Source: Candidatus Vondammii sp. HM_W22 (GTDB lineage Bacteria; Pseudomonadota; Gammaproteobacteria; Chromatiales; Chromatiaceae). Taken from it: a stretch of 64,000 nucleotides of DNA. Every line of letters starts with the position of its first letter. Positions within the stretch are counted from its first letter, which is position 1. Of the stretch, positions 37,634-50,832 are shown one piece after another. Under the pieces are notes generated by a model. It was not told the origin of the DNA and ran no database searches. It saw only the letters and a list, made by a program, of their open reading frames with translations. The stretch spans positions 1,054,001-1,118,000 of the forward strand of contig NZ_CP099567.1 in NCBI RefSeq assembly GCF_022530855.2, given 5' to 3'. A program made the position numbers and the translations under genes.

Positions 37634-38963
37634 AAAGTTATAGTCAAATCTGGTGTTTAGCCAGTTGAATCAAACGGCGACCTGATCGACTCCTGCTACC
37701 TCAAGACCCTCTTTAAATTTGATTCCGGTTATCACCTTCGCCAAGTAATCGAAACCCCGTAATCGTCTCCACGTCTTCTCGGCACACAGGCCGGGTTTGA
37801 ACATCGCCGTCACGCGATAGGCAGCCCTTGGAACGCCTGGTTCGATGGCGGATTGTCCCGAAGGTGGATTCAATCGGATTGCTGGTCCGAATGCTCTGCC
37901 AATGCTGCGCAGGAAATTGATAGAAAGCCATCAGTTCCTCTCGGTCTTTGTGCAGACAGATGGCAGCCTTCGGATACTTTGGCTCATACGTTTTGATAAA
38001 CAGATCAAAGGCCTTTTCCGCATCGGCCTGGGTCTCCGCCTGCCAGATGTTGTGCAGTGCCTGCTTCGCTTTCGGCTGAGCTGACCTTGGCAGGCAGTTC
38101 AGCACGTTCATGGTTTTGTGCATCCAGCAGCGCTGCTGGCGCGTCTCCGGATACACTTCCTCCAGCGCAGCCCGGAATCCCATGGCACCGTCACCGATCG
38201 CCAATTTTGGCGGGGTCAGTCCGCGTGACTTCAGTTTCAACAGTACCTCCCGCCAGCTCTGTGTGGACTCCCGTACACCATCCTCAATTGCCAGAAAATG
38301 CTTCTCACCACGCTCATTCACGCCGATCACCACCAGGGCACACAGCTTCGTCTGCTCTGCTCTCTGCCCGCTGTAGACACCGTCTGCCCACACATACACC
38401 CAGGCGTTCCTCGCACCCGCTCCGATATTCTTCTGCCCAGACCTGCTTCAGACGCGATACCCTGCCGGCCGACAAGCCTGTTGCATCCGGAACCACCAGC
38501 ACTTTCAGGGCTTCTCCCATCTCTCCACTGGAAATCCCCTTCAGGCAGAGCCACGCCAGCGCCGCTTCCAGTGACTTCGTCTTGCGTACATACGGCGGCA
38601 CCAGAGCTGATCGGAACGTCACCGGCTCGCCGGTCTTCGCTCGTATTTTGGGGATCTTGACCGTGACCGGCCCCAATCCTGTCTGCAGTTTACGAGCGGG
38701 CAGGTGACCATTACGCACCACACCCACCTTGCCATCCTCTGTCCGTCGCTCGACGTGCTCCGCCAGCAGCTCGGCTTCCACCGCCTGGTAGATCAACTGC
38801 TCTGCACCGCTTCTCGGCAACTCTGTCAGCGGATCGATAATCGTATCTCGACCTGCCAGCTTAACAACGTTATTCTTACTCATGGTGGGATATCTCCAAT
38901 GGTTGTTTCGATGTCTCGCAACAACAAATCAACCAGATACCCCGCTTTTTTCAATTCCTTTCA
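37634..38963 (-). pseudogene. IS256-b copy D with transposase frameshifts
   Basis: This copy keeps the catalytic SNPIESTFG block and both Asp regions but is broken in two places. Fourteen bases are missing at about 38400 between TGG repeats (EERLD-KGHWVYV becomes EERLGVCVG), splitting the gene into frames 38314-38883 and 37713-38399. A second deletion of about 11 bases near 37807 removes GMLHMM. The right terminus is truncated at TTTCAAACA where it meets the OLD-type ATPase gene. Confidence 0.85.
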
Positions 38964-38966
38964 AAC

Positions 38967-40142
38967 ACCACCGGTAAAATAGATATCTGCTAGGTTGCCC
39001 AGTTCGAATAAGGTGCGTGACTGACTCTTTGCCTCGTCAAGGGCGTCATGCACTGCTTGGCGTAGTGGCTTTCTAGTCATGACGCCGTCCTCAAAAGTCT
39101 TACACACAATTACTGTATTGGCGGCGTTCTCTCGGCTTAGCATCAGCGGTGAATGAGTGGAAAAGACAATCTGGAAACCAGCATTTGCCAACTCGGAGAG
39201 CGCTTGGCGGAGTCGGCGTACGCCCTGTGGGTGGAGGTATAGCTCGGGTTCGTCGATCAGTAGGAGGCGGCGAGAGGCTTCTTTCGGAGTGCTAGAGCGT
39301 GCTTCTGCAAGGTAGCAAATCAAAGCCATCTGAATGGAACGCTGAGCACCTGTCCCGATTTGATCAAATCGCCGCCTACCACCCGTCATCCTGTCCGTGA
39401 CATGTAGATCGCCAGCCTTGAAGAATTCTTTGACTTGCACCGCCTGCAAGTCCAAATCAAGCGCCAGCCCTGGAAAGAAGCGAGTCAATACCTCCGTGGT
39501 TTGCTCATCAAATGCTCTGAGCGGTTTTCTCCATCGGCGGTAAGAATATGGTGGATAGTATCAAGTGCCTTGCTAAGATCATCATGCGCCCTGAGTACCG
39601 GAACCATAATCCCATCAAGCAATCCCTTGATCGTCGAGCCTACTTTTGCCTTGCCTAGGTCTTCGCCAATGTCCTCCATGGTCTCGATATAAAGTGGTTC
39701 TGGTAGTACCAAGACAGCTTGTGGTAATCCGGTCGGATAGTTCCGCCAATCTTTCGGGACGCCCTCTCCACCATATTTGTCAATTTCCCAGACTTCTTTG
39801 GCGATAGCTTTCGCGCCTGTGCCAGTCGCCACCACGCGAATCCAGAGCTTACCGTCCTTGCAGTAAGGCCTAATGGCCTTGCGATGTTTCTCTTCCGGAA
39901 TTTGCTCAAGTAGTTCGGGGCTAATGCCTTCGATGCAGGCTGACACGACCACTGGTTTCCCCTGGGTCGGAGAAGTCACCTGTAGATAATGCATACGGTT
40001 TTAAGGCCCATTGAATTGCCTCAAGGATGGTGGACTTACCAGCGTTATTCTGGCCAACAAGGGGAGTATAGCTTTCCAGAGGAAGTGAAACATCATGACA
40101 TGCACGGAAGTTGTTTATGGTGATATGGCTAAGGTGGTGCAA
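38967..40142 (-). pseudogene. OLD-family (RecF/SMC-like) AAA ATPase, frameshifted and truncated
   Basis: The three reverse frames join into one ATPase. 39921-40142 carries the Walker A GQNNAGKST after ITINNFRACHDVSLPLE. 39485-39994 is the helical insertion (PEEKHRKAIRPYCKDGKLW, DGIMVPVLRAHDDLSKAL). 38961-39488 carries the signature GTGAQRSIQMAL, Walker B LLLIDEPELYLHP and STHSPLML. One extra G near 39962 and another indel near 39510 break the frame. IS256-b removes the C-terminal TOPRIM nuclease half expected for OLD/Gabija-type proteins. A phage-defence origin is plausible but not shown. Confidence 0.75.
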
Positions 40143-40738
40143 TTTAAACTCCCTGTTATTATTTTACTGAATCTAGCTTGTCAACTATTCGCCATCGCGT
40201 AAATTGAAAGCCGGTGAACATAATAACTGATTATGTTTCAAACACTAATAGCAGAATATAGCGCAATGTTTGGCTGCAAGTATTCAGGGCAACAATTCCT
40301 GGGTGCTTGTAGCGGACAGCTAAACGATATTATCAATCTAAAACGGACAATCGGCATTTTATTGAATGGGCTACCTAATTGGTAGCTAGGCTATAATGGG
40401 GGGATCAATGGACAAATGCAGTAAATCGTGGCTGCATTGCACGCGCATAAAAACCTCGATGAAGCGGATTTTCTGTAAGTTATTGATTTATTGAATTTAC
40501 CTGCAGGAGCCGGTTTTGCGATCTGCTGACTATAAAAAGGGGTGATAGAAAGAATTAAGTAATGCGTGCTTCCATTATGCTTCCATGAAATAAAGGTGAA
40601 TCAGTCTGGTGAAGCAGAGTTGATACTCTCTGGGAAGACCCTGGGTATTTTCTACAAAAAATCGGAATGAATGAAAGAAGGAGGATAGAGGGAGTAAATA
40701 ATAGTCCCTCTATCCTCTACCCTCTTTTCCTCAGTTGC
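40143..40738. other. Intergenic region
   Basis: About 600 bases without a convincing gene on either strand. The left third is AT-rich. A promoter-like GGCTATAATGG lies near 40388. The right end holds the terminator of the oxidoreductase gene at 40681-40717. Confidence 0.4.
40681..40717 (-). terminator. Stem-loop downstream of the dihydrolipoamide dehydrogenase-like gene
   Basis: A perfect 13-base inverted repeat GAGGATAGAGGGA / TCCCTCTATCCTC flanks an 11-base AT-rich loop. It begins 22 bases past the stop codon of the reverse-strand gene and is followed on that strand by a pyrimidine-rich CTTCTTTC stretch. Confidence 0.7.
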
Positions 40739-42148
40739 TCAGGTCATCGGAACCAGTTCTGTAATGGCCCCTTCATTTTTCGCATCGACTTTACCGTAGA
40801 GGTCATAGAGAGCCGCTTGCAACGCCTCTTCGATTACCGGGTGGTAGAATGGCATGCGCAGCAGGTCACCCACCGTCAGTTGCTGCTGAATGCACCAAGC
40901 CAGCAGATGAGCTAGATTTTCACCCTTGGTGCAGATCATCTCGGCACCGAGTAGTCTGCCGCTGCTCTTTTCTCCATAAACCCGGATGATGCCTCGGTTC
41001 TTACCCATAATCAGGGCGCGTCCAACAGGGGCCATTTTTACCTCGCCAATCGTCGTGGTCGCTTCGTCGAGTTCTGCCCAGCGCGCTCCAACATGGCAGA
41101 TGTTGGGGTCGCAGAAGTTGATCGAGATGGTCACTTTGCGCTGGAATGCCTCGATCTGAGTGCCGCTGGCGTTATGGCCGGCGATACGGCCTTCGTCACC
41201 GGCTTCATGGAGCAGCAGGCGTTCGCCATCGACGTCGCCGGCAATGAAAATATGGCTATCTCCAATCTGCATGGTGTTGCGGTTATATCCCGGTATGCCG
41301 CGCTCATCCAGATCGATACCAGCGTTCTCTATTGCCAAGTTATCCAGGTTGGGGCGTCGTCCGAGGCTGGCCAATACTTTATCTACCAGCACTGATTGGT
41401 CACCAGCGGTGACTCTAAGCTTGTCTCCCTCTTCTGTAATCTCTGCAGCGACACCTAGATGAATGGGGAACTCTCTGCCGAGTATCTCGATGGCGGATTT
41501 GGCAACTTCCGGATCATCCAGTCCGCCAATCGTCTCCAGCATGTCGAAGCCGGTGACATTGCCGCCCAGACGGGCCATCGATTGACCGATTTCCAGGCCA
41601 ATGACACCCAGGCCGATAATGGCAATAGACTCAGGAAGTTGCTCCTGCTCAAAGACCTCATCGGTGGTTAAAATACGGTCACCAAACGCCTTCCAGGGAG
41701 CGGGAATTATCGGGCGGGAGCCGGTGGCGATGATGATTTTATCGGCCCGGAAATGTTGGCCTTCCACATCCAGCAGATGAGGGTCGATAAACTTTGCATA
41801 ACCCTGGATAAAGACCTCTTCACTCATGTTGTCGGTGCTGTTGGAGAGAACCCGGCCGACAAAGGTGTCACGCATCTCCCTTACGTGTTCCATCACCTCT
41901 TCCTTATCCAGGGTCAAGTCATTGTGACCCTCTACGCCGTAGCGCCCGAGAATACCTTTGCGGTGGTAGTTTTCAGCGACCTGAATCATCGCTTTTGAAG
42001 GCATGCAGCCCACCCGCGCACAGGTCGTTCCCGGTGCTCCGCCATTGATCAGCACAAATTTTTTGCCGGATGGCTTTACCTTACCCAGGGCGTAAAGCCC
42101 GGCACTGCCTGAACCTATGATAGCGACGTCAATTTGCTTCTCTTCCAC
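40739..42148 (-). CDS. Dihydrolipoamide dehydrogenase-like pyridine nucleotide-disulfide oxidoreductase
   Basis: The 469-residue flavoprotein has an FAD-binding GSGSAGLYA motif (residues 12-20) and a redox-active disulfide Cys43/Cys48 in TTCARVGCMPSK. An NAD(P)-binding GLGVIGLEIG stretch, FAD motif IFIAGDVDG and the C-terminal dimer-interface active-site FYHPVIEEALQ follow. This is the class I disulfide reductase layout of Lpd. No pyruvate or 2-oxoglutarate dehydrogenase genes are nearby, so the partner is unknown. Related stand-alone enzymes occur in many sulfur-oxidising gammaproteobacteria. An AGGAGG-type site precedes the ATG. Confidence 0.88.
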   Translation of the reverse strand: MEEKQIDVAIIGSGSAGLYALGKVKPSGKKFVLINGGAPGTTCARVGCMPSKAMIQVAENYHRKGILGRYGVEGHNDLTLDKEEVMEHVREMRDTFVGRVLSNSTDNMSEEVFIQGYAKFIDPHLLDVEGQHFRADKIIIATGSRPIIPAPWKAFGDRILTTDEVFEQEQLPESIAIIGLGVIGLEIGQSMARLGGNVTGFDMLETIGGLDDPEVAKSAIEILGREFPIHLGVAAEITEEGDKLRVTAGDQSVLVDKVLASLGRRPNLDNLAIENAGIDLDERGIPGYNRNTMQIGDSHIFIAGDVDGERLLLHEAGDEGRIAGHNASGTQIEAFQRKVTISINFCDPNICHVGARWAELDEATTTIGEVKMAPVGRALIMGKNRGIIRVYGEKSSGRLLGAEMICTKGENLAHLLAWCIQQQLTVGDLLRMPFYHPVIEEALQAALYDLYGKVDAKNEGAITELVPMT

Positions 42149-42367
42149 GGGTACCTCCTGAAAAGGAATTATCGGATCTGGGTCCGACCTGAAAAATGAT
42201 GGAGTGATTCTACCCTGAATAGGCGGCTAAGTTGACCGATTAATAACTGAGGAGTTGTTGTGGGAATGGGAGGATCAGAGTACTTCATGGCAGGCGATAA
42301 GGCGGAATGCAAATGCGATTCCACCCTATCACCCATCGCCCAGGATAATTACGAAATAAACCGCAGG

Positions 42368-44734
42368 TTATTCTGCTTCCTGGCCTGCCATGAAGAGCCA
42401 GGTGTCGACCACGGTATCCGGGTTCAGGGAGACACTGCTGATACCCTGATCGAGGAGCCACTTTGCCAGGTCTTTATGATCGGAGGGGCCCTGTCCGCAG
42501 ATGCCGACATATTTATCGGCTTTATGGCAGGCGGAGATGGCCATGCTGAGCATCTTCTTTACCGCAGGGTCTCGCTCATCAAAACTTTTTGCGATCAGGC
42601 TGGAGTCACGGTCCAGTCCGAGGGTCAACTGAGTCATGTCGTTTGATCCGATGGAGAAGCCATCGAAGTACTCCAGAAACTCATCTGCCAGTACGGCGTT
42701 GGAGGGGAGTTCGCACATCATGATCAGGCGCAGGCCGTTTTCATCCCGTTTCAGGCCGTTGGCTTCCAGTGCCTCCACGACGCCACGGGCCTCATCCAGG
42801 GTGCGGACGAAGGGGATCATGATCTCCACATTGGTCAGCCTCATCTCGTCCCGGACAAATTTTAGTGCCTTGCACTCCATCTCCCAGCAGGGCCGGAAGC
42901 TTTCTGAGATATAGCGGGATGCACCGCGGAAGCCGATCATCGGGTTCTCTTCGTTCGGTTCGTACCGGGTGCCGCCAATCAGATTGGCATATTCATTAGA
43001 TTTGAAATCGGACATGCGCACGATCACCGGGCCTGGTGAAAAAGCGGCGGCAAGGGTGGAGACACCTTCGATTATCTTGGTTGTATAGAAATCCACCGGG
43101 CTTTTGTAGGCGGCGATACGGGGGGCGATTTCCGCTTTCAACTCTTCCGGCAGCGTGTCGTACTCCAGTAGCGCCTGGGGATGGATGCCGATCATGTTAT
43201 TAATGACGAACTCCATTCGTGCCAGGCCGATACCGGCATTGGGGATGCTGGCAAAGTCGAAAGCACGATCCGGGTTTCCCACATTCATCATGATTTTAGT
43301 GGGAATCTCCGGCATGGCGTCGAACTTGATTTTCTTGTGTTCAAACTCCAGCAGTCCGTCGTAGATAAAGCCTGTATCACCCTCGGCACAGGAGACGGTC
43401 ACCTTCTGGCCATCCTTAATGGCGCGGGTGGCATTTTCGCAACCGACTACCGCCGGCACCCCCAGTTCACGGGCGATAATGGCGGCATGACAAGTGCGTC
43501 CACCCCGGTTGGTGACGATGGCAGCAGCGCGTTTCATGATCGGTTCCCAGTCGGGATCGGTCATGTCGGTGACCAGTACATCGCCGGGCTTGATCAGGTC
43601 CATTTCGTCCAGACTCATGATCACCTTAGCGGTACCGGCTCCGATGCGGGAGCCGATGGAACGTCCTTCGGTGAGGGTTTCTCCATGCTGTTTCAGTTCA
43701 TACCGCTCCATAACATTGCCGGCACGGCTCTGTACTGTTTCCGGACGTGCCTGGACGATATAGAGCCGGTTATCGAGGCCATCGCGGGCCCACTCGATAT
43801 CCATTGGATGGCCATAGTGTTTCTCAATGGTAACCGCCTGACGTGCCAGCGCTTCAGCTTCACTGTCAGTAATCGAGAAAAGGTAGCTCTCGGCCTCGTC
43901 AATATCAACAATCTTAACCGGGTTGTCGCCGCCCGGATTGTAGACCATTTTGATCGCTTTACTGCCGACATTACGTCGGATCACCGCTGGGCGTCCGGCC
44001 TCTAACGTGGGTTTGTGTACATAGAACTCGTCCGGGTTGACGGCACCTTGTACCACCATTTCACCTAAGCCGTAGCTGGAGGTGATGAATACCGCATCAC
44101 GGAACCCTGATTCTGTATCCAGGGTGAACATCACACCGGAGGCTCCGATGTCGGAGCGAATCATCTTCTGGATACCGGCAGAGAGCGCCACCAGTTTATG
44201 CTCAAAACCCTGATGTTCCCGGTAGGCTATGGCGCGGTCGTTGAACAGGGAGGCAAATACCTCGTGGATGGCCTGTTTGATGTGGTCCAGTCCGGAGACA
44301 TTCAGAAAGGTCTCCTGCTGCCCTGCGAATGAGGCGTCTGGCAGATCCTCTGCTGTTGCCGAGGAGCGTACCGCCCAAGTGACTTCAGTGCCATACTCTT
44401 TCACCAAGATGGCGTAGGCTTCGTCAATTGCCAGATTGAGGGATTGCTGGAAGGGTGTCTCCATAATCCACTGGCGAATTTGAGCACCACACTCTGCCAG
44501 GGCATGAATATCTTCAATATCCAGCTTATCCAGTGCGCCATTGATCCGGTCTGCCAATCCATCGGTGGCGAGAAAGTCCTGATAGGCGTCCGCAGTTGTT
44601 GCGAAGCCCCCGGGAACATCGACACCGAGGTTGGAGAGGTTCTGAATCATCTCTCCCAGCGAGGCATTTTTACCGCCGACTTTGTCGACATCGCCCATTC
44701 CCAGTTCGCTCAGCCATCTGACATAATCGTTCAT
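42368..44734 (-). CDS. ppsA: Phosphoenolpyruvate synthase
   Basis: The 788-residue enzyme makes PEP from pyruvate and ATP for gluconeogenesis. The N-terminal ATP-grasp domain ([14 protein letters not shown] at the start, [21 protein letters not shown]), the swivelling phosphohistidine domain ([13 protein letters not shown], His near residue 416) and the C-terminal TIM barrel ([18 protein letters not shown], and the Cys of [10 protein letters not shown]) are all present. Length matches the family (790-800). It is a single gene; no DUF299 regulatory kinase is seen next to it. Confidence 0.95.
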   Translation of the reverse strand: MNDYVRWLSELGMGDVDKVGGKNASLGEMIQNLSNLGVDVPGGFATTADAYQDFLATDGLADRINGALDKLDIEDIHALAECGAQIRQWIMETPFQQSLNLAIDEAYAILVKEYGTEVTWAVRSSATAEDLPDASFAGQQETFLNVSGLDHIKQAIHEVFASLFNDRAIAYREHQGFEHKLVALSAGIQKMIRSDIGASGVMFTLDTESGFRDAVFITSSYGLGEMVVQGAVNPDEFYVHKPTLEAGRPAVIRRNVGSKAIKMVYNPGGDNPVKIVDIDEAESYLFSITDSEAEALARQAVTIEKHYGHPMDIEWARDGLDNRLYIVQARPETVQSRAGNVMERYELKQHGETLTEGRSIGSRIGAGTAKVIMSLDEMDLIKPGDVLVTDMTDPDWEPIMKRAAAIVTNRGGRTCHAAIIARELGVPAVVGCENATRAIKDGQKVTVSCAEGDTGFIYDGLLEFEHKKIKFDAMPEIPTKIMMNVGNPDRAFDFASIPNAGIGLARMEFVINNMIGIHPQALLEYDTLPEELKAEIAPRIAAYKSPVDFYTTKIIEGVSTLAAAFSPGPVIVRMSDFKSNEYANLIGGTRYEPNEENPMIGFRGASRYISESFRPCWEMECKALKFVRDEMRLTNVEIMIPFVRTLDEARGVVEALEANGLKRDENGLRLIMMCELPSNAVLADEFLEYFDGFSIGSNDMTQLTLGLDRDSSLIAKSFDERDPAVKKMLSMAISACHKADKYVGICGQGPSDHKDLAKWLLDQGISSVSLNPDTVVDTWLFMAGQEAE

Positions 44735-45325
44735 TATTATCCCCAGCGTTTCTACATTATTGAATGCATCTTGGATGCGATAAGAGCTGATACATCTCCC
44801 TTTGGTTCAGCGCAGGTGCAACGTCGTTTGTCAGCGTGGAAACAGGGAGTGAAAGAGGTGTTGGGGGCGGTGGGAATCGCAAACAGAAGAGACATTGGCA
44901 TGACCGTCAGTGTCGGGCTGATCAGGATGTTTTTCATGCTTTATTCGCGATTCGAAAAGCGTGTTTTCAGGCCGATGCTACCCAATTGATCTCAATTGCG
45001 ATTAAGTAGGGTCGATCCTGCCCCAAAGTTGGAGAAAGTGTACGGATTTTACGTGATATTGCAATGCAAAAAAGATTTTTTTAATGCCCTTATGATCAAT
45101 GGGCACGGCAGTCACAATTTAGCTGAGGAGTTGGTAGTGAAATTCTTTGTTTTTTAACGGCGTTGTGCAAAGGCGTGCGAGAAGGGCTGGCGATATCACC
45201 TCCTAGAGGCGCTGTGAATACATCACTGGTCGCTCGCGGTATCCTGCCTCCCCGCATACGGGTACATCACCTGCATGGCGTACAGAGTTGAAGGCAGCAT
45301 CCCTGCTGCTGTGCTTTTTCGATGA
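44735..45325. other. Intergenic region with an unexplained open frame
   Basis: Upstream of ppsA the forward strand keeps a frame open to 44989 reading SAQVQRRLSAWKQGVKEVLG, AVGIANRRDIGMTVSVG and RMFFMLYSRFEKRV. This looks protein-like, but no start codon or ribosome binding site lies outside ppsA. It may be the tail of a lost gene. From 45000 to 45325 I see nothing convincing. The ppsA promoter must lie near 44740-44850. Confidence 0.35.
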
Positions 45326-46986
<1,661 letters not shown>

Positions 46987-47084
46987 TTATGCCTTGAATA
47001 TCCCTTCATGAGCCCCAAACTTACGAAACTGATAGAATTTACCAGTTCAATTTCCACTTAGCCAGTTCAGGAGACAAAGATATT

Positions 47085-48992
47085 ATGACTGTTGATGCAC
47101 ACAAGGAGACGATGGAGTTTCAAGCTGAAGTCAGCCAGGTTCTGAATCTGGTAATTCGCTCTCTATACAGTAATAAGGAGATCTTCCTGCGTGAATTGAT
47201 CTCGAATGCATCGGATGCTGCTGAAAAATTGCGTTTTGAGGCGTTGACGGATGATGCGCTGTACGAGAATGAGCCCAACCTCAGGATCAGAGTCTCTTTC
47301 GACAAAGAGCGTAAAACAGTCACTATCTCCGATAATGGTATCGGCATGAGCCGCCAGGAAGTCACCGAGACCATCGGTACGATTGCCAGTTCGGGAACCC
47401 GTAAATTTCTTGAGGCGATGAACAGCGATCAAAATCAGGACAATCAGCTTATTGGCCAGTTCGGGGTAGGTTTTTACTCCGCTTTTATCGTCGCGGACAA
47501 GGTGACGTTGACTACCCGCCGTGCCGGTCTGAGTAGTGAGCATGGGGTGATGTGGGTCTCTGGCGGTGAAGGCTCCTATATCATCGAAACTATCGAGAAG
47601 GCAGAACGTGGTACTGATATTACTCTCCATCTCAAAGAGGACGAGAGCGAATTTCTTGAAGGTTTTCGCCTGCGAAACGTCATCAGCAAATTTTCAGATC
47701 ACATCTCCATCCCGATCGAAATGCTGGAGGAGCAGCTTGAGCAGGATGATGACAAAGAGAAGAAAGCACCCGAGTGGGAGCAGGTCAATAAAGGCGTGGC
47801 TCTCTGGATGCGGAACAAGTCAGAGATCAAGGATGAGGAGTACAACGATTTCTATAAGCATATAGGTCACGATTTTGAAGATCCTCTGGCCCATGTCCAT
47901 AACCGGGTGGAAGGAACCAATGAGTATACCTCTCTGCTCTATATTCCCGGCCGCGCCCCTTTTGATCTTTGGGATCGGGATCAGAAGCATGGTGTGAAAC
48001 TCTATGTCCGCCGGGTATTCATTATGGACGAGGCGGACAAGCTGATTCCGCACTACCTGCGCTTTGTAAAGGGTATAGTCGATTCTGATGACCTGCCGTT
48101 GAATGTTTCGCGTGAGATTCTTCAGCACGATAAGAAAATCGATAGTATTCGCACAGCCAGCGTGAAGCGTATTCTCTCTCTGCTGGAAAAAATGGCGAAA
48201 AACGATGTCGAACAGTACCAAAAATTCTGGAATGAATTCGGCAAGGTGATGAAAGAAGGGCCGGCAGAAGATAGTGTGAATAAGGAAAAAATCGCCGGAC
48301 TGCTCCGGTTTTCAACGACCAAATCAGAGGGCAAGGAGGAGACGGTCTCCCTGGATGACTATATTGAGCGGATGCAGGAGAAGCAGGAGAAGATCTACTT
48401 CATTACTGCCGACAGTCATGCTGCAGCCGAGCACAGTCCTCATCTGGAAATATTCAAACAGAAAGATGTTGAGGTCCTATTGTTGTGTGATCGGGTTGAT
48501 GAATGGCTAATATCCCATTTCATTGATTACAAAGGAAAACATCTGCAATCAGTGGCCAAAGGCCAGCTTGACCTGGATGAACTGGATGATACTGAGTCCA
48601 GGGAGCAGCAGGAGAAAGAGGCTGAAGAGCATAAGGGTTTGGTCGAGCGTGTCGGCAAGGTGCTGGAAGGGCAGGTGAAAGAGGTGCGAATCAGTCATCG
48701 TCTGACCGATTCTCCGGCTTGTCTGGTGGTAGGCGACTACGATATGAGTGCTAATCTGCAGCGGGTGCTGCAACAGATGGGTCAGGATGCACCGAAGAGT
48801 GAACCGATACTGGAGCTCAACCCCACTCATCCTCTGGTAGAGAAGATGGACCAGGAGCCGGATGAGGATCTGTTTGCAGATCTGGCGAGAGTTCTGTTGG
48901 ATCAGGCGACCCTTGCCGAGGGTGGCCAGTTGGAGGATCCAGCAACCTTCGTTCGCCGGCTTAACAAGCTGATAATCAGTCTCTCTGACTGA
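47085..48992 (+). CDS. htpG: Chaperone protein HtpG (HSP90)
   Basis: The 635-residue ATP-dependent chaperone has the GHKL ATPase motifs (ELISNASDAAEKLRFEAL, DNGIGMSRQE, GTIASSGTRKFLE, GQFGVGFYSAF), the middle domain (YVRRVFIMDEAD, DSDDLPLNVSREIL) and the C-terminal dimerisation domain ending LNKLIISLSD. It is divergent from pgm with 116 bases between the starts. No sigma-32 box was clear by eye. Confidence 0.96.
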   Translation: MTVDAHKETMEFQAEVSQVLNLVIRSLYSNKEIFLRELISNASDAAEKLRFEALTDDALYENEPNLRIRVSFDKERKTVTISDNGIGMSRQEVTETIGTIASSGTRKFLEAMNSDQNQDNQLIGQFGVGFYSAFIVADKVTLTTRRAGLSSEHGVMWVSGGEGSYIIETIEKAERGTDITLHLKEDESEFLEGFRLRNVISKFSDHISIPIEMLEEQLEQDDDKEKKAPEWEQVNKGVALWMRNKSEIKDEEYNDFYKHIGHDFEDPLAHVHNRVEGTNEYTSLLYIPGRAPFDLWDRDQKHGVKLYVRRVFIMDEADKLIPHYLRFVKGIVDSDDLPLNVSREILQHDKKIDSIRTASVKRILSLLEKMAKNDVEQYQKFWNEFGKVMKEGPAEDSVNKEKIAGLLRFSTTKSEGKEETVSLDDYIERMQEKQEKIYFITADSHAAAEHSPHLEIFKQKDVEVLLLCDRVDEWLISHFIDYKGKHLQSVAKGQLDLDELDDTESREQQEKEAEEHKGLVERVGKVLEGQVKEVRISHRLTDSPACLVVGDYDMSANLQRVLQQMGQDAPKSEPILELNPTHPLVEKMDQEPDEDLFADLARVLLDQATLAEGGQLEDPATFVRRLNKLIISLSD

Positions 48993-49205
48993 CAAAGAAC
49001 AGTTGGAATCGTCAGGGTAGCTAGGTTGTCAGTAACTTGTGTTGATAGCTTAGCGTCTGATGATTGGCGAAATTCGTTGTAAATCCTGGTGAGATTGTTT
49101 GATGAACGAGATTCATCATAAACTCTATGTATTTATCTATTTAGACACTCGAATAGCAGTCGCAAGGCGGCTGTGGCAGACTCGGCCGATCCCAAGTGAC
49201 AATAA

Positions 49206-49868
<663 letters not shown>

Positions 49869-49892
49869 TTGTTTTACTCAAGTAAATACAGT

Positions 49893-49918
49893 AAAAACCG
49901 GCCATTTTTCCGGTTTTT
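49893..49918 (+). terminator. Intrinsic terminator after adk
   Basis: Stem AAAAACCGG / CCGGTTTTT with loop CCATTTTT followed by a T-run, 25 bases after the adk stop codon. Confidence 0.85.
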
Positions 49919-50003
49919 TATTGCCTGAAAACGAGATGTTAATTCATTAGAAAACTCTGATAATGTCGTTCGATATTATGTTGTTTCTGACAGAGGATCT
50001 GGC

Positions 50004-50372
50004 GTGGCCGTAATTGAACTGACCCAAGAAGTGTTTGAAAATACCATCTCCGGTAGCGATTTTGTTATTGTAGATTTTTGGGCTCCTTGGTGTGGACCTT
50101 GTCGCTCCTTTGCGCCGACCTATGAAAGTGTTTCGGATGATCATCCTAATATCGTGTTTGCAAAAGTGAATACGGAAGATGAGCAGGATATTGCCATGCA
50201 TTTCCAGATACGCTCGATTCCAACGCTGATGATATTCAGGGAAAAAGTGATTATTTTCAGTCAGGCGGGTGCTCTGCCTGAGAGTGGATTTCGCGACCTG
50301 ATAGAAAAGGCCAGTGGACTCGATATGGCAGAAGTCCATCGCCAGATTGTGGAAGAATCAGGCAGCGTCTGA
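50004..50372 (+). CDS. Thioredoxin
   Basis: The 122-residue protein has a single thioredoxin domain with FWAPWCGPCRSF (WCGPC at 29-33) and the cis-Pro loop IRSIPTLMIF. It reduces protein disulfides in the cytoplasm; there is no signal peptide. It starts with GTG (50004), as no ATG fits the family start. The C-terminal extension of about 15 residues (AEVHRQIVEESG) beyond the core is longer than TrxA. Two basic N-terminal residues and a zinc-finger region seen in TrxC are absent. Confidence 0.88.
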   Translation: MAVIELTQEVFENTISGSDFVIVDFWAPWCGPCRSFAPTYESVSDDHPNIVFAKVNTEDEQDIAMHFQIRSIPTLMIFREKVIIFSQAGALPESGFRDLIEKASGLDMAEVHRQIVEESGSV

Positions 50373-50384
50373 TTTAATATTTGT

Positions 50385-50543
50385 GGAGCCTCTGATTAAT
50401 TCTGGATCGGATGGATGACGAGTTGACGTTTTCCGGATCAAGGCGGAAATTGCCGGTAATAGTTGGCTATTGTTAAAATTTTTAGCGCAGAGCCGGGAGA
50501 TTTTAGCCGTCAGACACCGATTCATGAATTGATCAGAGGCTCC
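50385..50543. repeat. MITE-like element with 18-bp terminal inverted repeats
   Basis: The left end GGAGCCTCTGATTAATTC and the reverse of the right end GGAGCCTCTGATCAATTC differ at one base and bound 159 bases without a gene. Thirteen bases (CTCTGATTAATTC) are shared with the left end of the IS5-b remnant at 50833-50845. This suggests a non-autonomous derivative mobilised by an IS5-b transposase. Confidence 0.6.
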
Positions 50544-50544
50544 T

Positions 50545-50770
50545 TAAGTCACAGGCTGATCTGTTTCAGGTTCCATTCCAGATTGATCAACTGCTCAACA
50601 ACACAAGCCAAGCGCCACTCATTGATATGAGTCCTAACCTTGCTGATGGCGTTTATTAGTCAATGCTGGGCCCTGCTTAGGACGATAGCCCCTAAGGCCC
50701 GTATTGCGCCTGATCTCACGACTAAGGGTTGATTTGTGACGTCCCAATGGGTAGATGGTTAAAAGATAAG
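50545..50770 (-). pseudogene. IS30-family transposase N-terminal fragment
   Basis: The reverse strand reads RHKSTLSREIRRNTGLRGYRP, KQGPALTNKRHQQ, and in another frame VVEQLINLEWNLKQIS. This is the HTH_38 domain and following helix of an IS30 transposase. It is frameshifted and cut at both ends. Confidence 0.65.
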
Positions 50771-50832
50771 CTGTCCTCATCATAGTCATTTTTCTGGAAT
50801 TACCCAGTTTATGAATAATAGAATTAGGGCAA

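Noticed and set aside
43181-44005. 274-codon forward ORF antisense to ppsA
   Set aside because: Antisense shadow of a strongly conserved gene with no independent start signal.
44444-44989. Forward ORF of 181 codons over the start of ppsA
   Set aside because: Its first half is antisense to the conserved ppsA N-terminus. Only the part after 44735 looks protein-like, and it has no start; kept as a note in the intergenic entry.
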